Source: Labedaea rhizosphaerae (GTDB lineage Bacteria > Actinomycetota > Actinomycetes > Mycobacteriales > Pseudonocardiaceae). From it: a stretch of DNA of 64,000 nucleotides. The position numbers and the translations under genes are program-made. The stretch covers positions 620,001 through 684,000 of the forward strand of contig NZ_SNXZ01000004.1 in NCBI RefSeq assembly GCF_004362825.1, written 5' to 3'. This document shows, piece after piece, positions 44,156-51,880 of the stretch (position 1 is the first letter of the stretch; every line of letters starts with the position of its first letter). The notes below the pieces were generated by a model. It worked only from the letters and a program-made list of their open reading frames with translations, was not told the origin of the DNA and made no database searches.

Positions 44156-44371
44156 GTGATCGGGCCGTTCGCGATCGGCTCCGGGATGTTGGGCGGAGCC
44201 GCCCTGCACGGCATCCGGAGCAACCGCACCCCGCCGGTGGACCCGCACCGGTTCACCCTGCCACCCTTCGGGGTTGCGGCGCCGGCTTGGCCGGCGTTGG
44301 GTGCACCGGTGCCGCTCGGCCGGTTGCCCCGCTCGATCCACCACCACGAGAAGGACCCAGCGGATGCTTGA
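44156..44371 (+). CDS. possible small ORF coupled to DAHP synthase
   Basis: 71-aa GTG-started ORF (MIGPFAIGSGMLGGAALHGI...) with mostly G/C third positions. Its stop overlaps the DAHP synthase start by 8 bp, as in coupled genes. Ribosome site is weak (AGCAGG). No aromatic run to suggest classical attenuation and no family recognised. The rest of 43889-44363 outside this ORF and the 21-aa ORF shows nothing clear. Confidence 0.35.
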   Translation: MIGPFAIGSGMLGGAALHGIRSNRTPPVDPHRFTLPPFGVAAPAWPALGAPVPLGRLPRSIHHHEKDPADA

Positions 44372-45389
44372 CCAGGACCTGTTACCCACGCCCGCCGAGG
44401 TCGACGCGCAGGCGCCGCTGTCGCCCCCGCTGCGGGCGGCGATCGCCGCGCACCGCGAGACCATCGCCGCGGTGCTCGACCGGCGCGATCCCCGGCTGCT
44501 GGTGATCGTCGGGCCATGCTCGGTGCACGACCCGGCCGCCACGCTGGACTACGCGCACCTGGTGGCGGGTGCGGCGGCTCGGTTCGCCGACGACCTCGTG
44601 GTGGTGTTGCGGGCGTACCTGGAGAAGCCGCGCACGGTCGCAGGCTGGCCGGGTTTGGTGCGTGATCCCACACTGGACGGCAAGGGCGACCTGGCCGCCG
44701 GGCTCCGGACCGGCCGGGCGTTCCTGGTGGAGGCCGCCGCGACCGGGTTGCCGCTGGCCTACGAGTTCGTCGACCCGGTGCTCGCCTCGCACGTCGCGGA
44801 CGCGATCAGCTGGGCTGCGATCGGCGCGCGCACCGTGACCAGCCCGCCGCACCGGCAGCTCGCGTCGTGGCTGCCCATGCCGGTCGGGATGAAGAACACG
44901 GTGGGCGGCCGGGTCGACCTCGCGATCGACGCACTGCGCGCGGCCGGGCTCCCGCACGTGTTCCCCGGCATCGGGCGGGACGGCCGCGTGGCGGCGTTGC
45001 GCAGCAGCGGCAACCCGTCGGCGCACCTGGTGTTGCGGGGCGGGCCGGTGCCAAACTACGACGCCGCCTCGGTGGCGGCGGCGGCCAACGCGCTGACCGA
45101 GGCGGGGCTGCCCAGCCGGGTCGTCGTGGACTGTTCGCACGGCAACAGCGGCAAGGACCACAACCGCCAGCCGCTGGTGCTCGCCGACCTGGCCGACCGC
45201 ATAGCCGGCGGTGACCGGGTCCTGGCCGGCCTGATGCTCGAGTCATACCTCAGCGACGGCAAGCAATACCCCGACGCGCACCCCCTGCGCCCCGACCTCA
45301 GCATCACCGACGCCTGCCTCGGCTGGTCCCGCACCGTGCCACTGCTGGAACAACTCGCCTTGGCCGCCAAGAGGAGAACCGCCCGGTGA
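44364..45389 (+). CDS. aroF: type I 3-deoxy-7-phosphoheptulonate (DAHP) synthase
   Basis: 341 aa. LVIVGPCSVHDPAATLDYAHLVA, VVVLRAYLEKPRTVAGWPGL, SWAAIGARTVTSPPHRQLASWL, MPVGMKNTVGG, VVVDCSHGNSGKDHNRQ and AGLMLESYLSDGKQ are the AroF/G/H signatures. It joins PEP and erythrose-4-phosphate at the head of the shikimate pathway. Actinomycetes usually rely on a type II enzyme, so a type I copy may serve a specialised need. ATG 44364 has GAGAAGGA upstream. Confidence 0.92.
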   Translation: MLDQDLLPTPAEVDAQAPLSPPLRAAIAAHRETIAAVLDRRDPRLLVIVGPCSVHDPAATLDYAHLVAGAAARFADDLVVVLRAYLEKPRTVAGWPGLVRDPTLDGKGDLAAGLRTGRAFLVEAAATGLPLAYEFVDPVLASHVADAISWAAIGARTVTSPPHRQLASWLPMPVGMKNTVGGRVDLAIDALRAAGLPHVFPGIGRDGRVAALRSSGNPSAHLVLRGGPVPNYDAASVAAAANALTEAGLPSRVVVDCSHGNSGKDHNRQPLVLADLADRIAGGDRVLAGLMLESYLSDGKQYPDAHPLRPDLSITDACLGWSRTVPLLEQLALAAKRRTAR

Positions 45390-45454
45390 GCGCTGGACTG
45401 ATTCCCTTGTGCCTACAGGCTTTTCGCACTGTTGGGGCCTCTGTGGTTGAGTAG

Positions 45455-45566
45455 GCGTGCCCCCCACCCAACCCGGGGGGCTGCCCCGGTCCCAGTCTAT
45501 CGACTTTCAAGCCCCGCAACGGGAAACTGCCCGATCTGTGGATAACTGGTCGGATGTGGACAACTG
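45455..45566 (-). repeat. intergenic repeat with paired DnaA-box-like 9-mers, copy C
   Basis: On the minus strand: TTGTCCACA (45555-45563), 9 bp, TTATCCACA (45538-45546), GATC, GATAGACTGG (45492-45501), then GGGGCAGCCCCCCGGG and a G-run. Same order and spacing as the copies at 5849 and 7884. It lies past the 3' end of the DAHP synthase, in the 545-bp gap before the second HNH element. Confidence 0.78.
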
Positions 45567-45669
45567 CGGTTGCGGGATGCTTGGCAGAGGTACCGCGATG
45601 AGCTGGCGAACCGTGGGCTGAAGCAAGGCGACGGATGACAGCCGAGGGTGGAAAGTCGTGGGTGGGCAA

Positions 45670-45721
45670 CCGGTGGCCGCCCAACGGGACGGCGGCCGGT
45701 GGCGGCCCAACGGGACGGCGA
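45670..45721 (+). repeat. 26-bp tandem repeat, two units
   Basis: CCGGTGGC-[CG]-GCCCAACGGGACGGCG plus one base, twice in direct succession with two differences by eye. No ORF depends on it. It lies between repeat copy C and the fold-back next to the HNH gene. Confidence 0.7.
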
Positions 45722-45750
45722 CAGCCGAGTTCTTGGCTGCCGTGTGGGGT

Positions 45751-45870
45751 GGGTCCGGTTTGACACGGGGACCCCCACGGCGGCCAGCAAGCGCGAAACA
45801 AGGGGCAGGCAGGCCTGCCCTTGCTTGCCGGACAGCGTACGGCCGCCGTGCCCCGTGTAAAACCGAACCC
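45751..45870. repeat. 120-bp fold-back beside HNH copy 2
   Basis: Outer 20-bp arms (45751-45770 and 45851-45870) match at about 17 positions; then CACGGCGGCC pairs with GGCCGCCGTG, and an inner GGGCAGG/CCTGCCC hairpin. It has the size and place of the left structured end of HNH element 1 but unrelated sequence. Confidence 0.7.
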
Positions 45871-45934
45871 AGCAACGCCACGTTTGCTTGGTCTCGCTGG
45901 CGGCCAGCCCACCGTGGCGGCCGCCACCCTAGGA

Positions 45935-47056
45935 TCAGGCGGCGGGTTGCGCCCACGGTGGTTTGGTGAAGATGGGCAGGCCGTTGTCCATGTGGACTTG
46001 CCAACCGGCATGGTGGATTAGGCGGTGGTGGAATTGGCACACCAACACCATGTTGTCCAGCCTGGTCAACCCTCCGTCGGCCCAATGTTGTACGTGGTGG
46101 GCCTGACATTGGTTCGGTGTTCGCTCACACCCTGGAACGGCGCAGCCTTGGTCTCGGATGGCGAGGGCTCTGCGCAATCGTTTGTCGGCTAGGCGCTTCG
46201 ATTCACCGATATCGATCGGCTGCGAGTTCGTGCCGAGCACGACCGGGATGATTTCGGCGTCGCAAGCGAAACGGCGGGCCTGCTCGGGAGTCATCCACCG
46301 GGCGTCGTCGAGAGTGGCCTTGCCGATCGCGGTCTGCAGGGTCTCCAGAGAGACCGTGACCGCGATGTGCGGGCGCTCGCCACCCTCGATCGGGGCCTGC
46401 CCGGAGTCGGCGGCGAAGCGGATCACCTCCGCCAGCGCGTCACCCTGACGCTCGATCAGGGTGCGGTCGTCACCCGGCTGGGGCGCAGTCAGTGAGGACA
46501 GCAACGGCCGCAGGACAGCGGCGGTTTCGGCGCCGAGTTCGAACCGGCCCGAGACCGAGCCGTCCTCGTTTTCCTGCAAGTTCAGGATATTCTGGGCTTC
46601 CACCACGGTGGGGTCGGCAGGTTTGGCGCCATCCGGGTCGAGGGCGTCGACCATGCGCTTACCCAGCCGCGCAAGCTGAGCCGGGTTGAACTCCCGCGCC
46701 AACTCAGCCAAGTCAGCCTCGACCTGGTCGGCGTGCTCGCCGGGCACCGAAGCCACCGTCTTCGCGATCCGAGTGACGTGCTCGGTAGAGATCGCACCCT
46801 CGGCCATCGCCGCACGGGCGGCGGGAAGCTTCGCTGGGATCACCTGACCGGTGATCCCTATCTTCGGGCACAGCAGCGAAACCTGCGTCTCCAACTGCTT
46901 CGCTTCGCGTCGACCCACCCGCAACGCGTCCATCAGAAACTGCCACAAATGCAGATACCCGGACTCACGCCAATCCACCCGAGAAATCGAATCTAGGATC
47001 GCCAAATCAAGCCGCCGCCGTTCGGCGACAAGCGACTGAAGCTCCCCCAGATCCAT
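45935..47056 (-). CDS. DUF222 / HNH endonuclease-domain protein, copy 2
   Basis: 373 aa, near-identical to 14011-15129; the differences cluster in the linker (DGAKPADPT versus DGDELDDPT). HNH site CAVPGCERTPNQCQAHHVQHW, where the His after the Cys in copy 1 is Gln, but the following HH is kept. ATG 47056 follows the same extended -10. Both copies look intact, so recent duplication or transposition is likely. Confidence 0.88.
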   Translation of the reverse strand: MDLGELQSLVAERRRLDLAILDSISRVDWRESGYLHLWQFLMDALRVGRREAKQLETQVSLLCPKIGITGQVIPAKLPAARAAMAEGAISTEHVTRIAKTVASVPGEHADQVEADLAELAREFNPAQLARLGKRMVDALDPDGAKPADPTVVEAQNILNLQENEDGSVSGRFELGAETAAVLRPLLSSLTAPQPGDDRTLIERQGDALAEVIRFAADSGQAPIEGGERPHIAVTVSLETLQTAIGKATLDDARWMTPEQARRFACDAEIIPVVLGTNSQPIDIGESKRLADKRLRRALAIRDQGCAVPGCERTPNQCQAHHVQHWADGGLTRLDNMVLVCQFHHRLIHHAGWQVHMDNGLPIFTKPPWAQPAA

Positions 47057-47090
47057 AGCCCAATCATACCACAACATACGACCAAACGGA
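47057..47090 (-). promoter_or_regulatory. leaderless promoter of HNH copy 2
   Basis: TGGTATGAT with its hexamer 6 bp before ATG 47056, and TTTGGTCGTATGTTGTGG upstream exactly as in copy 1. Flanking bases on both sides differ, so the promoter is the conserved block. Confidence 0.65.
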
Positions 47091-47175
47091 CCAACGCAAA
47101 CAACCCTGACGCGACAAACAACGCAACCGCCACCCGGCAACGCAAACCCACGAAAGGCGAACACCAGACCGCCCC

Positions 47176-47306
47176 CTCAACCTCGTCCGGGCGCCTTTTA
47201 GCACGAGGAGGCCAGGGTCAAGGGTGGCGAAGCCATCGGCGAAGCCGACGCCGAAGGCGCCCTTGACGCTGGAATCCTCGTGTTAAACAATTGAGCCCGA
47301 GGTTGA
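47176..47306 (+). repeat. structured end, right copy (HNH element 2)
   Basis: Outer stem CTCAACCTCG/CGAGGTTGAG kept exactly. Main stem 47197-47224 with 47260-47287, about 24 of 28 paired, with different bases from element 1 in both arms. Inner hairpins TGGC-GAA-GCCA, TCGGC-GAA-GCCGA and CGCC-GAA-GGCG. Ends 10 bp before the stop of the nucleotidyltransferase gene. Confidence 0.85.
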
Positions 47307-47316
47307 GAACGCGACC

Positions 47317-48063
47317 TCAACCCACAGCCGAAACCACCAATTCACGCAGTGGTTCGGCAAGACGAAGAGCCAGTTCAGGCTCATGCCGGCCGGCTTCATC
47401 GCCGAACGCCGCAGTAACAGCGGCAAACGCACGAACCAACTCCCCGCGATCGAGCGAACGCACCAACCCCGCCGCCACGGGCCCGGTCACGTCGACCGGC
47501 AATTGATCAATCCCCCGCCCCTGCACCGCAGCCACGCCATACCGCAGGCAAGCCAACGCCAGCACCTGATCCCGCATCCCACTGATCATGTACTCGGCCT
47601 GCCACCCCCGCCCCCGCGCAATACTCGACCGGGCGTGCAACGCATACAGCCACCCCATCCCGATCAACGACGTCGCGCTGGGTGGCGGGATGTGCTCCTG
47701 AGGCGCAGCGACACCGAACAGGAGCTTGAAATGCGGGCCGGTCGCGCCGAACTCCGCCGACGACCAGAACGCCACGTCCAGTTGCAGGGTGCCGGGCAGC
47801 AGGAACACCCGGAACAACGTGCCGCCCGCCCACATGTCCAGGTGGGTGATCGCGGCGTGCTCACGATAGATGCGGGACGTCCAGTCGTCGATCACCGCGT
47901 CCCGGTCGGCGGCCACGCTCAACGCCAAGTCCACATCGGACCATTCGTCGGTGAAGCCGCGAGCGCTGGACCCGGCGAGGGCCGCGCCGGCGATGCGGGG
48001 ATCGGCGTGCGCGGCCGCTACCAGGGCGTCCAGCAGGGTCGCTCGCTCGCGCGGGGTGAACAT
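47317..48063 (-). CDS. nucleotidyltransferase-domain protein
   Basis: 248 aa. Pol-beta-type motif ALAGSSARGFTDEWSDVDLALSV (GS-x10-DxD) and a third Asp in LQLDVAFW. C-terminal helical part as in aminoglycoside- or kanamycin-type nucleotidyltransferases, but no specific resistance family is certain. Follows the DHFR-like gene by 4 bp. Its stop abuts the HNH element end. Confidence 0.82.
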   Translation of the reverse strand: MFTPRERATLLDALVAAAHADPRIAGAALAGSSARGFTDEWSDVDLALSVAADRDAVIDDWTSRIYREHAAITHLDMWAGGTLFRVFLLPGTLQLDVAFWSSAEFGATGPHFKLLFGVAAPQEHIPPPSATSLIGMGWLYALHARSSIARGRGWQAEYMISGMRDQVLALACLRYGVAAVQGRGIDQLPVDVTGPVAAGLVRSLDRGELVRAFAAVTAAFGDEAGRHEPELALRLAEPLRELVVSAVG

Positions 48064-48067
48064 CCCG

Positions 48068-48634
48068 TCATTTGACCACGCGGTAGCGGAGGTGATCGAC
48101 GGCCGGGGAGCTCGGGGTCTCGATGCGTTCCAGCTCGATCGCCGAGTCGAGCGCGGCGAAGAGCGGCGTGCCACCGCCGAGGAGCAGCGGCACCACGTGC
48201 ACGTAGATCTCGTCGACCAGGCCCAGCGGCAGGCCCTGCTGCATGACGGTGGCCCCGTGCAGACCGACCCACTTGTCCCCCGCGGCGGCCTTGGCCTGCT
48301 CGATCGCGCTCGCCACGCCGTCGGTGACGAACGTGTAGCCGGGGTAGTTCCCCGTCGGCGCCTCGTGGGTGACGACGAAGCTGCGGATGCCCTCCAGCGG
48401 CCCATCCGGCCCCCAGGCATCGACCGTCTTGTCGAACGACGTGCGGCCCATGACCACGGCGCCGCAGTGCGCGATCGCGTCCTCGAGGTACTGGCGGTCG
48501 GAGTCGATGGGGTTCTTGAACATCCAGTCGTGCAGGCTGCCGGCGCCGTCGCCGAACGGGTTGTCCTTGCTCGCGTTCGGCCCGGTGACGTACCCGTCGA
48601 GCGAGATCGACATGTCGCAGATGACCAGTCCCAT
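48068..48634 (-). CDS. dihydrofolate reductase-family (RibD C-terminal) protein
   Basis: 188 aa. ICDMSISLDGYVTGPNAS, GAVVMGRTSFD, FVVTHEAP, LHGATVMQQGLPLGLVDEIYVHVVPLLLGGGTPLF and IETPSSPAVDHLRYRV follow the RibD_C/DHFR-like family pattern. NADPH-dependent reductase of unknown substrate; a frequent stand-alone paralogue in actinomycetes. Confidence 0.9.
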   Translation of the reverse strand: MGLVICDMSISLDGYVTGPNASKDNPFGDGAGSLHDWMFKNPIDSDRQYLEDAIAHCGAVVMGRTSFDKTVDAWGPDGPLEGIRSFVVTHEAPTGNYPGYTFVTDGVASAIEQAKAAAGDKWVGLHGATVMQQGLPLGLVDEIYVHVVPLLLGGGTPLFAALDSAIELERIETPSSPAVDHLRYRVVK

Positions 48635-48770
48635 GGTGCTGCCCCTTCCAAGGTTCTTCCTGCTCTCACCGACGCGTCGAACGACCTCGGCCCGTTTCGA
48701 CAGCTTCGTCCGGGAAAATCCCGGACGCCCGAGACCTTGCCAACAGCCCGCCACTGGCCCCACACTTCCC

Positions 48771-48795
48771 GTGACATATCCACGACATATGTCAC
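48771..48795. promoter_or_regulatory. inverted repeat before secreted M15-like gene
   Basis: GTGACATAT and ATATGTCAC are exact inverted arms around 7 bp, 19 bp before the start of the downstream gene. A second stem GTCCGGGA-AAA-TCCCGGAC lies at 48708-48726. Either a regulator site or part of a 5' leader structure. Confidence 0.55.
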
Positions 48796-48814
48796 CAGAT
48801 GGTGAGGAGTTCGC

Positions 48815-49639
48815 ATGCGGCTTCGTCTGGCGGGACTGGCGCTGGTGGCCGTGGCGGCGGCAGCGATCCCGGTGATCCCGGTGCCCGCGGCGGCGGCCGG
48901 GACCGTGAACATGGAAGCCGTGGTGCTCGCCGCGCAGCTCGACCCACGCAAGCCGAACGAGGACCCGACCCAGGGTGCGCAGGCCAGCGTGCTGCTCGTC
49001 GAGCAGGCGCTGCAGGCGAAATCGCTGCTCGAAGCGTCCTATGTGGACGGTCACTTCGGCACGAAGACCGTCGACGCCTACGCGGCGTGGCAACGCTCGC
49101 TCGGCTACTCCGGCCTGGACGCGTCCGGGCTGCCCGGCCGCTCGTCGCTGCTGGCCCTGGGCCAGGGCCGCTTCACCGTCGTCAACCCGCTCACACCCGG
49201 CGCCCGCGTGACCTTCCGCGGCGTGACCGTCAACGAACGCACCAGGGCGATGCTCACGACCGCCGAAACCCAGCTGGGCAGGCAGTTCGTGCTCGAGCAG
49301 GGCTCGTACAACCCCGGCGGCGACCCGACTTCCGCGGGCACGCACGACGGCGGTGGCGTGGTCGACATCTCGGTGTCGGGCATGTCGGTGACGACGCAGA
49401 CCGCCGTGGTGCGCAAGCTGCGCCAGGTCGGTTTCGCCGCGTGGCGGCGCACCCCGTCCCAGGGCGACTGGGGCTACCACATTCACGCGGTGGCGGTGTC
49501 CGACACGGACATGTCGCCGCAGGCTCAGCACCAGGTCGGCGACTACTACCTCGGCTTGAACGGGCTCGCCAACCGCGGCCCCGACGACGGCCCCCAGGTC
49601 ACCAAGGTGACGTGGGAGGACTACCAGAGAACGCACTGA
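48815..49639 (+). CDS. secreted peptidoglycan-binding, M15-like peptidase
   Basis: 274 aa. Sec signal (residues 1-28, AAAAAG end). A PG_binding_1 repeat VDGHFGTKTVDAYAAWQRSLGYSG, then GTHDGGGVVDISV and WGYHIHAVAV, which supply the H-x-D and H-x-H metal residues of M15-like D-Ala-D-Ala carboxypeptidases. Acts on cell wall outside the membrane. ATG 48815 has GGTGAGGAG upstream. The M23 gene follows 16 bp on. Confidence 0.82.
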   Translation: MRLRLAGLALVAVAAAAIPVIPVPAAAAGTVNMEAVVLAAQLDPRKPNEDPTQGAQASVLLVEQALQAKSLLEASYVDGHFGTKTVDAYAAWQRSLGYSGLDASGLPGRSSLLALGQGRFTVVNPLTPGARVTFRGVTVNERTRAMLTTAETQLGRQFVLEQGSYNPGGDPTSAGTHDGGGVVDISVSGMSVTTQTAVVRKLRQVGFAAWRRTPSQGDWGYHIHAVAVSDTDMSPQAQHQVGDYYLGLNGLANRGPDDGPQVTKVTWEDYQRTH

Positions 49640-49655
49640 CGAACGCGGAGGTCAC

Positions 49656-50507
49656 ATGCGGATCAGCAGGATTCGGGCGTTGGTCTTGGCGGTGGCCGGG
49701 ACACTGGGCGCCCTCGGCATCACCGTGGCCGCGAGCCCACCGGCCATGGCCGCACCGAACTTCCAGGTGCCGTTCAAATGCGGCACGACCGTCACGGCGG
49801 CCACGTTCAGCACGCACAGCCCGCAGCTCGCCGTGGACTTCCAGAAGTCCGGCATCACGGGCATGCCGGTGCTGGCCTCGGCGTCGGGAACCATCTCGCG
49901 GGTGGAGAACGAGGGCGACGTCAGCTACGGCCGGTGGATCGAGATCAACCACGGCAGCGGCTACACCACCCGCTACGCCCACCTGTCGGCGCAGGAGGTG
50001 TCGGTCGGCCAAAGCGTGAAGCTGGGCCAGGAGATCGGCAAGGCCGGCGCAACCGGCGGCGTCACCGGTCCGCACCTGCACTACGAGCAGCGGCTCAACG
50101 GCACCGTGCTCCACGCGGTCCTCAACGGTGTTGCCGTTCCTTACTACGCGCACACCACGTTCACCAGCAAGAACTCCTGCGGCGGCAACCCCTACACGCC
50201 CAACGAGGTGTGCGGGTCGGGCTACTCGGTGATCGACTCGCAGGGCGTGACCGGCGGCACGGTGTACCTGCTTTACAACTCCGCCAACGGGTACAACTGC
50301 GTCACCACCCTCAAGTCGGTCTCGCTGGGCACCGCCTCGCCGGTGTCGGCACACCTGCAGGTGCAGGGCGGCACGCTGGCGACCGACTCGGGCAACTTCG
50401 CCTACTACGCCGGTCCGGTGTCCCGGTCGGCCGGCGCGAAGTGCGTGCAGTGGGGCGGCTCGGTCGGCTCGTCCAGCTACACCAGTCCATACGAGCACTG
50501 CTCCTGA
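49656..50507 (+). CDS. M23 peptidase fused to a SapA-like spore-associated domain
   Basis: 283 aa. Sec signal to about residue 32 (PPAMAAP). LytM/M23 core: HSPQLAVDF (H-x-D region), RYAHLS and GPHLHYEQ. After about residue 165 NPYTPNEVCGSGYSVIDSQ ... GTVYLLYNSANGYNCVTTLK ... CVQWGGSV matches the small secreted spore-associated protein A family. So a lytic endopeptidase and a coat-type domain are joined. Likely in one transcript with the M15-like gene. Confidence 0.87.
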   Translation: MRISRIRALVLAVAGTLGALGITVAASPPAMAAPNFQVPFKCGTTVTAATFSTHSPQLAVDFQKSGITGMPVLASASGTISRVENEGDVSYGRWIEINHGSGYTTRYAHLSAQEVSVGQSVKLGQEIGKAGATGGVTGPHLHYEQRLNGTVLHAVLNGVAVPYYAHTTFTSKNSCGGNPYTPNEVCGSGYSVIDSQGVTGGTVYLLYNSANGYNCVTTLKSVSLGTASPVSAHLQVQGGTLATDSGNFAYYAGPVSRSAGAKCVQWGGSVGSSSYTSPYEHCS

Positions 50508-50596
50508 CCACACAGCTGTAGTTTCGCCGGCCCCGGTCCACGCGGACCGGGGCCGGTCCTGTGCGCGGAGCAGTATGTTGACTGGCGGGAGGGCGC

Positions 50597-51211
50597 ATGG
50601 ACGGCGAGTGGGTGCGCGGGCAGTGGGACAAGTACGCCTCGCGGTACGACCGGGCGATGCGACCGGTCGAGCGCCTGCAGTTCGGCGGCGGCCGCGAGTG
50701 GGTGTGCACGCAGGCGACCGGCGACGTGCTGGAGGTCGCCGTCGGGACCGGGCTGAACCTGCCGCACTACCCCGCCGACGTGACGCTGACCGGCGTCGAC
50801 CTCAGCCCGAGGATGCTGGAGCTGGCACGCAAACGCGCCGCCGAGCTCCAGCGGGAGATCACGCTGGTCGAAGGCGACGCCCAGGCCTTGCCCTTCCCGG
50901 ACGCGAGCTTCGACACCGTCGTCTGCACGCTCGGGCTGTGCGGCTTCCCCGACGACCGCGCGGCGATCGCCGAGATGCACCGGATGCTGCGCCCGGGCGG
51001 GAAGTTGTTGCTGCTGGACCACATCGGCAGCCACCACCGGCTGATCCTGCTGGGCCAGCGGCTGTTGGAGAAGCTGTCGCTGCGGCAGCTGGGCGACTAC
51101 CAGACCCGCCGGCCGCTGCCGCTGGTGCAGGCGGCGGGCTTCGTCGTGGAACGCACCGAACGGCTCAAGGCCGGCACGGTCGAACGCGTGGCCGCCCGCA
51201 AACCAGCCTGA
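50597..51211 (+). CDS. SAM-dependent methyltransferase (UbiE/PmtA-like)
   Basis: 204 aa. YDRAMRPVERLQFGGGREWV, VLEVAVGTGLNLPHYPADVTLTGVDLSPRMLE, VEGDAQALPFPDASFDTVVCTLGLC and EMHRMLRPGGKLLLLDHI fit the family that methylates phospholipid headgroups or quinones. Substrate unproven. Confidence 0.88.
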   Translation: MDGEWVRGQWDKYASRYDRAMRPVERLQFGGGREWVCTQATGDVLEVAVGTGLNLPHYPADVTLTGVDLSPRMLELARKRAAELQREITLVEGDAQALPFPDASFDTVVCTLGLCGFPDDRAAIAEMHRMLRPGGKLLLLDHIGSHHRLILLGQRLLEKLSLRQLGDYQTRRPLPLVQAAGFVVERTERLKAGTVERVAARKPA

Positions 51212-51217
51212 GCCCCC

Positions 51218-51463
51218 TTATTGTGCTTGCCTCGTCGGCAATCGCAGCTCTTCCACGGCGTCGTCCGCGAGGATCTCGTCGACCGCGATGCCCAGTTCGC
51301 GGGCGATCCGGTACAGCTTGATCATCGAGGTCGGATCACTGCGGGCCTCGATGTTGCGCATCGACGCCTCATTGGTGAAGCCGACCCGGGCGGCGAGCTC
51401 GGCGGTGGTGAGGCCGCGCTCGTGACGCCGCCGGCGGATCCGTGCTCCGTTCGGTTTTGGCAT
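51218..51463 (-). CDS. small XRE helix-turn-helix protein
   Basis: 81 aa. GARIRRRRHERGLTTAELAARVGFTNEASMRNIEA is an HTH_3 domain covering most of the protein. Follows the 92-aa gene by 7 bp; the two form an operon at the edge of the accessory island. Could be the regulator of a small toxin-antitoxin or phage-type module; not resolved. Confidence 0.8.
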   Translation of the reverse strand: MPKPNGARIRRRRHERGLTTAELAARVGFTNEASMRNIEARSDPTSMIKLYRIARELGIAVDEILADDAVEELRLPTRQAQ

Positions 51464-51470
51464 CGTCGGC

Positions 51471-51749
51471 TCAGGCCGTCTTGTGGTTCTGCGGCTCCGC
51501 GGGCGGCTGTGGTTGCACGAAATCGATGGCCGCGCGGAGTTCTTCCAGCATCGTTTCGGTGAGAGCGGAAGCGGCCTCGGCGTGTTTGACGGCTTCCCGC
51601 AGGCGGGGGTCGTCACTGGCGGCCGCGATGGTCTTGAGCCCCGGGATGGCTCGCCGGCTGACGTGCCATTGGTTGGCGAAGGCGTCGATGCGAGCGGCCC
51701 ACAGGATGCGGGACAACTCCGGCAACGGCGACAGTGCGTGTTCGGTCAT
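51471..51749 (-). CDS. small protein of unknown function
   Basis: 92 aa, helical: MTEHALSPLPELSRILWAARIDAFANQWHVSRRAIPGLK then KHAEAASALTETMLEELRAAI and a Pro/Gln tail. ATG 51749 has AGGAGG upstream. No family recognised. Always read with the XRE gene behind it. Confidence 0.7.
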   Translation of the reverse strand: MTEHALSPLPELSRILWAARIDAFANQWHVSRRAIPGLKTIAAASDDPRLREAVKHAEAASALTETMLEELRAAIDFVQPQPPAEPQNHKTA

Positions 51750-51880
51750 GGGTCCTCCTGACGTCGGCGGTGGCTTCACGTTGTGGTACGACTTGTGCGC
51801 TCACCGTGACATTCCGTTGCCGCCAGATTAGGCTTTTGCCAGCAATCCCGCTTCGACTTGCCACCCATGAAAGGCGGAAC

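Noticed and set aside
44078-44542. Minus-strand ORF before the DAHP synthase start
   Set aside because: It runs antisense through the synthase start, has no domain or ribosome site, and its composition fits a shadow frame.
48635-48814. c-di-AMP (ydaO-type) riboswitch before the cell-wall enzyme gene
   Set aside because: Such riboswitches often precede actinobacterial wall hydrolases, but I could not find the conserved core; only two simple stems are present.
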